Below are positions 10,401 through 21,099 of a stretch of DNA of 64,000 bases, piece after piece (within the stretch, counting starts at the first letter, position 1; the number at the start of each line of letters is the position of its first letter). The position numbers and the translations under genes are program-made. Source of the stretch: Papaver somniferum (taxonomy: Eukaryota > Streptophyta > Magnoliopsida > Ranunculales > Papaveraceae); the NCBI RefSeq assembly GCF_003573695.1, contig NC_039360.1, forward strand, positions 124,706,336 to 124,770,335, given 5' to 3'. The notes under the pieces are model-generated. The model was not told the origin of the DNA and searched no databases. It worked only from the letters and a program-made list of their open reading frames with translations.

Positions 10401-12007
10401 TTACTTGATAAAAAGGTTCGGACTTAACCAAACACAATAGGATTGCTTATCAAGTAAATAGGAATTAACGTTTGTGTAATTTACTTTAATTATAATAAAA
10501 CTATTATAATGCGGAAGTATGAAGTAAATGACAGAGCAAGAATTTGTTAACGAGGAAACCGCAAATGCAGAAAAACCCCGGGACCTTTCCAGAATTGAAT
10601 ACTCTATGGATTAAATCGCTACACAAAATTAAACCTAACGTCGTATAGTTGAGACCAAGCAACTAAATCTATATTTCACCTAGTTCCGTCTGTATTCCCA
10701 CGCCTCCAATTTATGAATAAGTCACGTACTTGGAACAATTCATTTGGTTCATATTCCAAACGGTATAGGAACAACAAATCTGTTTGGTATCAACTCTCTT
10801 CAACCAAGTGATGTGAGTTCGACAAAAGCTCTTCTGTTTATCTCAATAAACTCCTTAATCAGGTTCTTAGATCTATCTTATTATCAACTACCGAAGTAAT
10901 TGTTAAGATTTTGCAATCAATACTTTTAATCATAAAGAATTGTATTGATGCCGATCTACACAACTAATCAATCCAGTCTACCACAAGGATAAACTGATTA
11001 TAGTTGGATCCTCTTATACCGAAACAAGTATTGTGCACACCAAGATTATGAACCACAAATCAGAAATCTTCAATATCTTCTTTGTCTTCAAATCTTCTTA
11101 GATCTTCAATAAACACCTGCACACAATAACTTGAATCTCTTGTGATCAATCACGCACATAACGGAGTATGTTAACGATGGATTATCACAAGATCATCTTT
11201 AGAACTAACAACGGTCTAAAGATCCCTGTCGAAACTTCGATCTAGTTTGAGTGAATCTTATATCAGAAGAGAAGATTCTCAAGCATAAACAAACTAGGTG
11301 CAATCAAAGTTCAACCACTGTTAGTCAATCAAATCAATCGAAAACACAAGATAAACCGCAATTATCTAGCTTCCTACCAACGGTACTCGTAGAGCTTCTC
11401 AATCCCAAAGAAGACTTTAAACTGAGCAGCAGTAAGAGATTTCGCCCAATTAGGTTACTCTCCTCTCCGAATAGGCGGCTACACCAGTAACAACACAACC
11501 GAGGAAGTTTGTTGTCACGAAGGATTAGTTTTCTAGAAATGCAAACTTCAAGTATTTATATACAAGGAATTTTGGACACCGAAGAAATTTCCAAAACCGA
11601 AAATATTCTCAAAGATATTCAATATATTCCAAATTCGGTTTTCATAATTCCTGGAAATGCTCTGTCCAAAATAATGACCGAAAATCTCTATGGAAAATCT
11701 CAACTTGTAAATGATCAGTACTAATTATCGTTTTCCTAAAATAAAATTAACAACCTTAAATAAAAGATTTTTAACTTATTTATGTTTCGATCCTGGGATT
11801 TTCTTCCTGTAGCTATTAAGGAATAACTTTGAACAATAAAAGATAAACATTACTGCACGTGTTCAAAGTATGCCAACATCCTTACTTTGTAAGTCCTCTT
11901 TCATACTTACAACCTTGAAACCGATTTGCCACACTTCCAAATAAGTTTAGAATTGGTTCATCTGACTTTCAAGAACTATGCGATTGGTCAAGAAACACTC
12001 AATCACA
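10401..12007 (-). mobile_element. LTR of a copia-like family B, antisense
   Basis: The right end CAATCACA is the complement of an LTR start TGTGATTG. The stretch from about 10888 to 12007 recurs at 17449-18567. At 10551-10584 it carries CGAGGAAACCGCAAATGCAG followed by AAAAACCCCGGGACC, the same core found in all family A LTRs here, in the same antisense sense. That marks it as an LTR of a related family. No primer site or polypurine tract abuts either end, so it is a solo or truncated LTR. The left limit is uncertain. It begins near a perfect 11-bp inverted repeat TTACTTGATAA/TTATCAAGTAA (10401-10411, 10447-10457). Confidence 0.55.
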
Positions 12008-12769
12008 AATCATGGGTTTAACGGTTCTACCATAAAGTTGAGAGATATAAAATTGAACATAAATACGCCAAAAACTCACGAAGAAAATAGATAGAGGAAG
12101 AGAGGAGGATAACGAAAGGTAGAAAAGAAAGGATGTAGTTGATGGAGCTCTGTTGCAGCACGAAAATGGAATAGAGAGAGGTGGTAAACAGTTGAAGAAC
12201 TTTGGTTTTCAGCTATCAGTTAGGGTTAAATTTGCACGGAAGTAATGTCTACCTAACTGACGTTAGTAAAGTCCAGTTAAATATTTGGTGTAAGCCAAGT
12301 GTAAGTAATTAGTTAGGTGTAATTCCACACATAAGTGTTGTATACCCATGTTTTCGCTAATGATGTTATAAACGGTCAGTTAAATACAGGGTGTAAACAT
12401 AGTGTAATCCATGTTTTAATGTCTCAACGAATAGAGTCATGCCACTTGTCATCACCAGAATTGCTCTTCCTCAAAGCTTTTATCTAATTTAATTTGAGGG
12501 GGGTGTCACACTCACCGTGCGACGTGGGAGCTTATATGACTTAGCATTAAAAGAAGGGGAGATAATAGGAAAAGGTATTGTGATATAGACATAAAAGCCC
12601 TCAACCATTTAAATAAAGTGTGAGCGCGTCCCGTTTTCTTTTCTATTATATGATATATTAGATTTAGTGCAAAGTATTTGCTTCATGTGCAACGGAAAAA
12701 TGCTTGCAACGTTAATATCCGTTGCACCCACCAAAAGTAAGGCGTTGGAAAATACAGGATATGATGTAG
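12008..12769. other. No gene seen
   Basis: Purine-rich AT-rich DNA between the family B LTR and a truncated family A LTR. Short frames on - across the junction run into LTR sequence and are not credible genes. Confidence 0.4.
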
Positions 12770-13802
12770 TGTGGGATTGTGAAGCCAGACTGGTAATACT
12801 TTTATCGTAGTTGTCTGATTTGATCTTGCATCTTCTATCGTACGAGTACAATCTATTGATTGTCTTGAGATCGTGAGAGCTCCGATAGGCAAGATAAAGA
12901 AGTCACAAACATCTTCGTTTCACTGTTTGTGATTCCTCGACGTCCTCTTGTGTATTCAAGTAAGACTGTTGAGAGGTGATTGATTAATCTAGGATGTTCT
13001 TTGGGAATATAAGACCATATTATCAATTGGTTCATGTTCACCTTGATATCCAAGTTATCTCTCTTTGATAAAGACTCGCAGATTTCTATTTGATGGAACA
13101 AAAACCTAAGGTTCTTCTGTGGGAGAAAGATTTATCCTTTGATAGACTTTTCTGTGTGAGACAGATTTGTTTATTTTCAAGTCTGCGATTTTGGGTTGCA
13201 GCAACTCTTGGTTGTGGGTGAGATCATCTAAGGGAAACAAGTGCACAGTATCCTGCTGGGATCAGAGGCGTAGGAGTACAACTGTACCTTGAATTAGTGG
13301 GAGACTGATTGGGGTTCAAGTATAGTACAGTCCGAAATTAGCTTGGAGTAGGCTAGTGTCTGTAGCGGCTTAATACAGTATGTATTCAATCTGGACTAGG
13401 TCCCGGGGGTTTTCTGCATTTGCGGTTTCCTCGTTAACAAAATTTCTGGTGTCTGTGTTATTTCTTTTCCGCATTATATTTGTCATATAATTGAAATACT
13501 ACAGGTTGTGCGTTCGTGATCATCAATTGGAAATCCGACTCGGTTGTTCATTGATATTGATTGATCTTTGGATATTGGTCTTTGGTACCTTCCAAGTTAT
13601 TCCTTGTATTTGATTAGGACTCGCTGATTTTTATTAGCTTGAGTAATATCAAAAACAAGAGAGAGATATTAACCCCTTGAGATACTTTTATCTAGATTGA
13701 GTCTGACTGTCTAGTTGATTCTCTAGCAAAGTATTTCGGAGTTAGTCCATATAGATTGTTAAGCGAAATATTGGGTGGTGTTGTTAGACCCCCGCTTTTT
13801 CA
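12770..13802 (+). repeat. Truncated 5' LTR of the gag-only family A element
   Basis: It matches the last about 1 kb of the complete LTR at 60566-62971. It begins in the segment with TTATCGTAGTTGT and ends with CCGCTTTTTCA immediately before the primer site. Roughly the first 1.3 kb of the LTR is absent. Confidence 0.8.
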
Positions 13803-13804
13803 AT

Positions 13805-13816
13805 TGGTATCAGAGC
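13805..13816 (+). promoter_or_regulatory. Primer binding site, initiator Met tRNA
   Basis: TGGTATCAGAGC, the standard plant retrotransposon site complementary to the 3' end of initiator methionine tRNA, two bases after the LTR terminal CA. Confidence 0.9.
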
Positions 13817-13867
13817 AGGAAAACACACTAAGACCTCATCAGTCTGTGTTTGTAGCGATCTGACTCT

Positions 13868-14995
13868 GTGGACAGAGGTGCTATCTCTACTAACGTACCA
13901 CCAGTATTCGATGACTCTAATTACTCATGGTGGAAAATTGTTATGCGATCCTTCATCCAGTCGCGTGATTTTCAATCATGGGTATATGTTTTCAATGGCT
14001 ATGATGCGCCTGTTGTTGCAGCTGGAGATGTAAATGTTCCCAAGAATATTGGTGAATATAATGCTGCCGAGATTCTTGCTGGAAAGTAGAATTCTGAAGG
14101 GTTAAATGCTATCATACATGCCATTTCCCCGAAGTCTTCAACACCATGTGTCTAATTGCACTAGGTCTAAAGATGCTTGGGATATCTTAGAAAGCGTATT
14201 TTTGAAGGTAACACCAGTGAAAAGGAAGCTAGGATTCAAAACCTTAATTCCGATTGGGAAAACCTTCGTATGGCAGATGAAGAGTCATTTGATGAGTTTA
14301 ATCACAGAGTGTCTGAAATTGTTAATGCATCTTTTGCATTGGGTAAGACTATTCCTGAAAATGATATTGTGATGAAAATTCTCAGATCGCTGCCATCTAG
14401 ATACGAGTCTAAGAAGCATGTCATCGTTGAGGGGAATAACCTCAATAATCTTTCCAGAAACACATTGGTTGGAGACCTAAAGATCTTTGGCCATGAGCAT
14501 ACATCCAAATTCGGTAAGGATGTTGCCTTTAAAGCACAGAAGAACACCAAATTACTTTTCAAAGATAAAAGTGTTCATGTCTTTGAGGATGATCAGTCTG
14601 AGGAAGATCTTGACAAATCAGTTTCCTTGATCACAAGACAGTTTAGGGATCTTCTTTTGAAGAGAAGTAAAAGTTTTTCAAGATAAAAACCTAAGTCATC
14701 AGACAAACCTCACGGTCGCGTACCTCCTAAAAACAGGGATGCTGACGAGGCTGATGACGAGGACATGCCTCAGTGCTTTAAGTGTAAGGGTTTTGGTCAT
14801 TTTGCTAACGAATGCCCAAATCGTAGAAAATACACTGAGAACAAAGGTCTAGCTGCAACACTTGATGAAATTTATGAAACTTATGATTCTGATGAAGATA
14901 GAAAATCAAGTGTAGGGATTCTTTGTGAAAACATCGATTCTGATAATTGTAGCAATACATATATCAACCTCAATGGGTATATTATTGCTAATTAG
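13868..14995 (+). pseudogene. gag: Copia-type gag with CCHC zinc knuckle, broken
   Basis: The capsid/nucleocapsid protein of a Ty1/copia retrotransposon. The start codon is GTG where the sister element at 56783 has ATG. The N-terminal block has VPPVFDDSNYSWWKIVMRSF (DUF4219-like), stopping at a TAG at 14086-14088. After a short scrambled stretch the UBN2-type capsid region is open from 14177 to 14686, with EEARIQNLNSDWENL-like sequence and DIVMKILRSLPSRYESKKH. A single TAA breaks it from the nucleocapsid part (14765-14994), whose knuckle CFKCKGFGHFANEC is a correct CX2CX4HX4C. At least three lesions make it non-coding. Nothing of pol follows. Confidence 0.85.
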
Positions 14996-15027
14996 AGTTT
15001 ATTATAGAAAAAGTGATAAATTTTTAA

Positions 15028-15145
15028 TTGCAAATAGCATAATTGTGGATATTGCTTGTAGTGATACATCCTAGTAGTCACAAGTGAATCATAACCTTTG
15101 TTAAATCGGATTAATGCTTTTACACGTTCGATTGCTTTGATTGAA
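15028..15145 (+). repeat. Fragment matching the antisense of the family D LTR
   Basis: About 118 bp read as the reverse complement of about 31898-32021 (also 37790-37890). Shared landmarks are AGCATAATTGTG, GTAGTGATACATCCTA and CTTTGTTAAATCGGATTA. It sits inside the family A element between the gag end and the polypurine tract, so it is foreign to the element. Confidence 0.7.
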
Positions 15146-15238
15146 GAAAGAGTCTAGCTCACAAATTATAGGAGCTACAAAAGTTAACTTATTTATTTTT
15201 TGTATTTCATATGTATTAATAGTTTTGCCGCTAAAATT

Positions 15239-15253
15239 GACAAAGGGGGAGAT
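15239..15253 (+). promoter_or_regulatory. Polypurine tract
   Basis: GACAAAGGGGGAGAT directly before the LTR start TGTTAG; plus-strand primer of reverse transcription. Confidence 0.85.
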
Positions 15254-17407
15254 TGTTAGAGTGTTGCTCGGTCAAACTCGCATGCGTTGCTATCTCGAGC
15301 GTTTGTCAATGTTAGTGATCAAAACCATAAATCTCGATTTCTAGCCTATATAGATAAAAGTATCGGACTAGGAAATCATCATATAAGACGAAGGACTACT
15401 CAAGGAACTGGTGGATCTTCATCAACTAAAAGGTATATGGAGACTTGAACTTATCTATCACTCAAAAGTCTATCTACTCTATCTCCTACTCTTGAGACAA
15501 AAGTCGTGATGATGTATAGACTTTCATTATACACATTTGTTATTTCGATACGAGTTTAACTCGCCTATCTATTTCTCGAAATATGTGTTAGTAAGCTTTC
15601 GCTTTAGCCAAATTCATCTTCACCTAGTGACGAAAGTCATGTTATGTTTCAATCACTTTGGAAATTGCTCTGACGAAAAATGGTCTGTAAATGACGACTG
15701 TATAACGTCCTCTGAGAATGTTTCAATGATTGAAATGAAAGTTTAGATTACATAACCATTGGTCGATATAAGCATTGTTGTGGAAAAACATATATGTATA
15801 AGTCCTTATTTCTTGAACCAAAGTTTGCGAACTTTGTTGATCAAGAGAAACGGAATGTGGCGTGAGCCAAGTCCGCGAACTGGCGGAAGTTCTCGACCCG
15901 AGAATTTCTAATGGAGTTTGTGAACTCCTTTCGTGAGCTTAAGTCCGCGAACTTAAGTAGGTTATATGTAAAATTGGTTGTTCTTGAACTCATGTTTATA
16001 TAAACTAAGGAATGCTTTTGCAAACCGTGGCTATAAATTTCAAGAACCGATCGAGTGAATCAAACCGTTTTTGCTTCGATTGTGTCTTGTGTAGTTACAT
16101 AAGATCTAAGCAATTGAACAACTCTCTAACTAGTTCATTTGAGTCATTTGAAATAGTTATGGTGAAGAAGAATATGGTTGATATGGAATTGCTCATATGG
16201 ATAACCATTTGGTTAACTATTGTTGAACCAACAAAAGTTAATGTTTGGGATCGGCTACATAAACCCAAAATTGAACATTTCATTTATGTGTAACAAGCTA
16301 AGTTTTCGATCCAACGGTTGAGAAATATTAGCTTTAATCTAATAAGGTTTTCATCTAACGTTGAATATTGAATGCTTTGTTACCAAGCTAACATTGATTG
16401 CAAACCCTGATTTGAAAGACTATATAAGGGAGAACTCTATCAACTGGGAAACCTAATCCCCACACCTTACTTGTGATACTAGTTTTGCTAAGCTAGAGTT
16501 GATTCTCCTTTAACCTTTGGTTTCTTCTTCTAAACCAGGTTAACGACTTAAAGACTTCATTGGGATTGTGAATCCAGACCGATACTACTTTTCTTGTAGT
16601 AGTTGTGATCTGATCTTGTTGTTTCTATCATTACGAGTACAATTGTAATAATTGGCTTGAGATTTTATATCTCCGACAGGAAAGATAGAAAAGTAATCAC
16701 AAACACTTCGTCTCATCGTTTGTGATTCCACAATATCTTTTTTCGCTGCGTCGATTAAGATTATTGTGAGGTGATTGATAATACTAGGCTGTTCGTCGGG
16801 AATATAAGACCGGTTTATCAATTGGTTCCTATTCACCTTTATTTATCAAAAGACAGAACAAAACTCATAGGTAATTCGTGGGAGACGAATTTATCTATCA
16901 CCGTAGACTTTTCTGTGTGATACAGATTTGTTTATTAAGGTCTTCGACTTTGGGTCGTAGCAACTCTTAGTTGTGGGTGAGATCAGCTAAGGGAATCAAG
17001 TACGTAGCATCCTGCTGGGATCAGAGGCGTAGTAGCATAACTTTACCTTGGATCAGTGTGAGACTGATTGGGGTTCAACAATAGTCCAGACCGAAGTTAG
17101 ATTGGAGTAGGCTAGTGTCTGTCGCGGCTTATTACAGTGTATGTTCAATCTGGACTAGGTCTCGGGATTTTTCTGCATTTGCGGTTTCCTCGTTAACAAA
17201 ATTTTGGTGTCTGTATTATTTCTGTTCCGCATTATATTTTGTTATATAATTGAAATATCATAGGTTGTTTGTTGTTCAATCAATTAGAATATCCGACATT
17301 TTGGTTGTTGATTTAAATTGATTGACACTTGGATATTGGTCTTTGTTACCATCCAAGTTATCTCTCTTTGATAAAGACTCGCAGATTTCTCTCTTTGATA
17401 AAGACTC
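15254..17407 (+). repeat. 3' LTR of the gag-only family A element, truncated at its right end
   Basis: It starts TGTTAGAGTGTTGCTCGGTC and follows the complete LTR for about 2.1 kb, with the AAGTCCGCGAACTGGCGGAA motif (15869) and the conserved CTGCATTTGCGGTTTCCTCG core (17173-17192). It breaks off in a doubled 20-bp TCTCTCTTTGATAAAGACTC (17361-17380 and 17388-17407), after which the sequence continues as antisense LTR. Confidence 0.75.
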
Positions 17408-18567
17408 AATCTAGATAAAAGTATATCAAAGTGTTTGTATCTCAATCAACTACCGAAATAATTGTTAATATTTTGCAATCAATACTCTTAATCACAAAGA
17501 ATTATATTGATGTCGATCTACACAACTACTCAATCCAATCTATCACAAGGATAAACTGATTATAGTTGAATCCTCTTATATCGAAACAAGTATTATGCGC
17601 ACCAAAGATTATGAACCCCAAATCAGAAATCTTCAATATCTTCTGTCTCCAAATCTTCTTAGATCTTCAATAAACACATGAACACAACTACTTGAATCTC
17701 TTGTGATCAATCACGCACATAATAGAGTATGTTAATAATGGATTATCACAAGATCGTCTTTAAAACTAACAACAATCTAAAGATCCCTGTCGAAACTTCG
17801 ATCTAGTTTGAGTAAATCTTATATTAGAATAAAAGATTCTCAAGCATAAACAAACTAGGTACAATCAAAGTTCAACCACCGTTAGTCAATCAAATCTATC
17901 GAAAACACAAGATAAACCATTATTATCTAGTTTCCCACCAACGGTACTCGTAGAGCTTCTCAATCCCAAAGAAGACTTTAAACTGAGCGGCCGTAAGAGA
18001 TTTCGCCTAATTAGGTTACTCTCCTCTCCGAATAGGCGGCTACACCAGTAACAACACAACCGAGGAAGTTTGTTGTCATGAAGGATTAGTTTGCTAGAAA
18101 TGCAAACTTCAAGTATTTATAGACACGGAAGTTTTGACACCAAGGAATTTCCAAAATCGAAAATATTCTAAAAGATATTCAATATATTCCAAATTCGGTT
18201 TCCATAATTCCTGGAAATGCTTTGTCCAAAATAATGACCGAAAATCTCTTTGGAAAATCTCAACTAGTAAATGCACATTACTAATTCTCGCTTTCCTAAA
18301 ATAAAATTAACAACCTTAAATAAAAGATTCTTAACTTATTTATGTTTCGATCCTGGGATTCTCTTCCTGTAGCTATTAAGGAATAACTTTGAACAATAAA
18401 AGATAAACATTACTGCACGTGTTCAAAGTATGCCAACATCCTTACTTTGTAAGTCCTCTTTCATACTTACAACCTTGAAACTGATTTGCCGCACTTCCAA
18501 ACAAGTTTAGAATTGGTTCATCTGACTTTCAAGAACTATGCGGTTGATCAAGAAACACTCAATCACA
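17408..18567 (-). mobile_element. Second antisense family B LTR fragment
   Basis: From about 17449 to 18567 it parallels 10888-12007 base for base with scattered changes and ends at the same CAATCACA. The first about 40 bp (AATCTAGATAAAAGTATATC onward) are antisense family A LTR sequence. It joins family A sequence on both sides. Confidence 0.65.
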
Positions 18568-18917
18568 AAAGATGGACAAATCGTTGTTCATCGCAACACA
18601 AGTTGATTGTGTTGTTAGGAAAATCTTGTCTCATGAGCCTGATCGAAAAGAGACAGGATTGAGTGATGATTCAGGCTTCAGAAAAGTTTTTCCTTCTTTT
18701 CTTAGATTTGTTATTTTTTGTCTATCAAATAAAAGAAAGAGTTATTATCGACAATTCTACTCTTTATAGGGTTTTAGAGTTGGGCGTATGTAAACCTGTC
18801 AATAGGTTTCGAACCCTACAATCCTTTTTCCCGTTTGACATCCTTTATAAGACTGCTTGTTGAGTTAAGTGATTCCATCACACAAATCCAGTTGTTCATA
18901 ACTGTTCTCAAAGCACT

Positions 18918-19283
18918 ATGTCATCAGATGGAAAGGATGTCAACATGATTGTTAAGCCTTCAATCAAGGAAAAAGATAAATCTCATGTTTCTAAGTCCCT
19001 GAAAAGAAAAAGAAGGAATACAAGAAAACCCAGGGTTGTTCCTTCTAACTCTCAGAAGTTTTCTGATGTTCTTGATGAGTTAAAGGAAATAAGAAGGGAG
19101 ATTTGTGAAATAAATACTTTCGTGTCTAAATCTTTGGAAATTCAGAGGACCCTAATTCGACCTCTTCAGCCAAGACAGTTCGTGGGTGTTGACTCTTATC
19201 TCCGTGAACCTTATGTCCCGATGGCTGTCGATAACAAGGAATTCGGGAATGATAAAGAATTTCTAAAAGGAATTGTTGCCTAG
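18918..19283 (+). CDS. Small basic protein of family A, third-ORF position, unknown
   Basis: 121 codons from a true ATG to TAG. Residues 1-40 are highly basic, with a KSLKRKRRNTRKPR cluster that could serve as a nuclear-localisation or RNA-binding patch. Residues 48-75 (FSDVLDELKEIRREICEINT and on) look like a short coiled coil. No known family was recognised. It ends exactly at the TAGTATGTCTT that opens the conserved 3' region, the same place as the ORFs at 58312 (+) and 63394 (-), although the three proteins do not obviously align. The frame is intact. Expression is unknown, and it may be an accessory protein of the element or a remnant. Confidence 0.45.
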   Translation: MSSDGKDVNMIVKPSIKEKDKSHVSKSLKRKRRNTRKPRVVPSNSQKFSDVLDELKEIRREICEINTFVSKSLEIQRTLIRPLQPRQFVGVDSYLREPYVPMAVDNKEFGNDKEFLKGIVA

Positions 19284-19766
19284 TATGTCTTGTTTTTGGA
19301 TTAGTTGGGAGAATTACTAGTGTTTTGAATAGCAAAGATTGTGACTACACATAGCTATTTTTGTTTTCATCTTGTTATGTTATTTTTTAGGTTTATTGGT
19401 ATTAAATTCTAAAAATATTTGGAGGATGATGTTATTGCAGTATTGATCTTTATGATTTTGTGATTTTGCAATTTGATTATGGGATATGTATTGTTTGCGT
19501 CCGTGAATTTGAAGGTCCCATATGCTGTCAAAAGTAAAGTCGTTCATGAATTGGTATTCATATTGATGAAAGGACGAATGGACTTTTGACAAATACAAAA
19601 GTTATGCCTATGCAGTCATTTACTTGATGGAAAATAGGGTAAAATATTTTGTGTGACAAGGATAAAGTCTATTATGTCGTTATGATGGAAAATAGAATAG
19701 ATCCTTGTATGTATTCCAAGGTATTGATCTTCATTGATCCATTTCGTTTTCTATTACCGTGAAGGC

Positions 19767-20302
19767 TCCATTGTGTGTCTTATGTCGAGCATGATACAAC
19801 TAAGTTGATTACTTTGTGATTAGCTTTGTTGGTTGTTCCATAAGATGCTATATGTTGAGCATTATGAACTAAACTAATCATCTTGGTTGGTTATTTAGTT
19901 ATTTCTCCGAAAGTATTCTTTTGTCAAGCAAAACATTTGACAACTAAATTGATTACTTTCGTGATTAGTTTGGTTGTTTGTTTTTCAATTAGATTAATTA
20001 TGGGTTCTCTTGTAATTAGTCTAATTGAGTTTTCATATATTCCACAAATTCTTGTGTTGAGTATATGAACGGATATACTAACCTTGTTCTATTGGTTGAT
20101 GTAGTCGTATATTCCGTAAGGTTTTCCTTATGTTGAGTATGTGAACGATTAAGTTAGTCATCTCTGTATGATTACCTTAGTCGTAGCTCTGTAAGTTTAC
20201 TTATGTTGAGCACAATCAATTAAATTGATCACTTTTCTGGTTTGATTTAGTTGCTTATTCCAATTAAATTAATCATGGGTTTACTTGTGATTAATTTGAT
20301 TG
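19767..20302 (+). repeat. Tandem hairpin array, copy 1
   Basis: About eight diverged units of 70-75 bp. Most have a linker resembling CTCCGTAAGTTTACTTATGT TGAGCA followed by a self-complementary segment. Best stems: CAATTAGATTAATTA (19986-20000) with TAATTAGTCTAATTG (20013-20027), and CAATTAAATTAATCA (20261-20275) with TGATTAATTTGATTG (20288-20302), each 15 pairs including one G:U around a 12-nt loop. Others: CAACTAAATTGATTAC with GTGATTAGTTTGGTTG (about 19940-19977) and CGATTAAGTTAGTCAT with ATGATTACCTTAGTCG (about 20147-20184). It lies in the noncoding 3' internal region of family A. Confidence 0.8.
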
Positions 20303-21027
20303 AGTTTTGGATATAGAAAATCATTCCTATGGTTTTCGGTGTCCAATTAAGAATCCTTCTTTTCTTTTGAAATTAAGGTCGCTCTTGTTGTTCTTTCGGG
20401 AATGACATCAAATGGGGGAGAGTTCTTTTGAACTTGTGCTTAATGGTAATATCTTGCAGAGTGTGCGGCTGTGGAATTTTATAGGGGTTATCTTGTATCT
20501 TAAAACTCCTTGATGAATTCATTTAGCTTCGGCTTTATGATTGCATCTAAATTAAGTTGGTATGTATTTTTTCTTTTAGTCTATGAAACGTATCTTCTCG
20601 GAAATTTCATTAGGATCCCGTTCTTGTACCTTTGCCAATTTTATTGACAAAAAGGGTGAGAATTAATGTGTAGTTCTACTACATATACATATGGTTTTCG
20701 GATCATTGTGTAAGGGGGAGTGTTTTCCATGTGAGATGGAGTATTGACTAAGGGGGAGTGATACATAGTCGTGATGCAATTGGACTTTGATGTTACATAA
20801 TAATACTATGTCATTGTATAATGATGATCGAGAATCTCGACTTCTCTCATTGTTATAGCTACGGATCTTCAACAACGGTGATGCTAAACTTACAACCTTT
20901 AGGATCATTGAAGTACTTTGAAGGATGAAGATCTCATGGAACGTTGAAGATTAGACTATGGAATAGGAGCCACTAAAGTTTATATTTTTTGTATTCCACA
21001 TGTATTAATAGTTTTGTCACTAAAATT

Positions 21028-21042
21028 GACAAAGGGGGAGAT
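21028..21042 (+). promoter_or_regulatory. Polypurine tract
   Basis: GACAAAGGGGGAGAT before TGTTAG at 21043. Two near copies of its wider context lie upstream, at 20645-20660 and 20744-20759. Confidence 0.8.
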
Positions 21043-21099
21043 TGTTAGAGCATAGCTCGGTCGACCTCGCATGTGTTGCTATCTCAAGATGAAAGCGAA

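Larger units (their letters stand above)
12770..17407 (+). mobile_element. Family A copia-like element, gag only, both LTRs truncated
   Basis: Order on +: 5'-truncated LTR, Met-tRNA primer site, broken gag, a short unrelated insert, polypurine tract, 3' LTR truncated at its right end. There is no protease, integrase, reverse transcriptase or RNase H: the internal region is only about 1.45 kb and jumps from the gag end to the last 100 bp before the LTR. Confidence 0.8.
18568..21088 (+). mobile_element. 3' part of a family A element
   Basis: It contains a short ORF (18918-19283), the conserved 1.7-kb 3' noncoding region (19284-21027), the polypurine tract and the first 46 bp of the 3' LTR (TGTTAGAGCATAGCTCGGTC). 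It then breaks into unrelated LTR sequence at about 21088. The 3' region matches 58770-60565 along its length. Confidence 0.75.

Noticed and set aside
19767..20302. CRISPR-like array
   Set aside because: Units are about 70-75 bp, diverged and self-complementary, without identical direct repeats and unique spacers; the setting is a plant retrotransposon.
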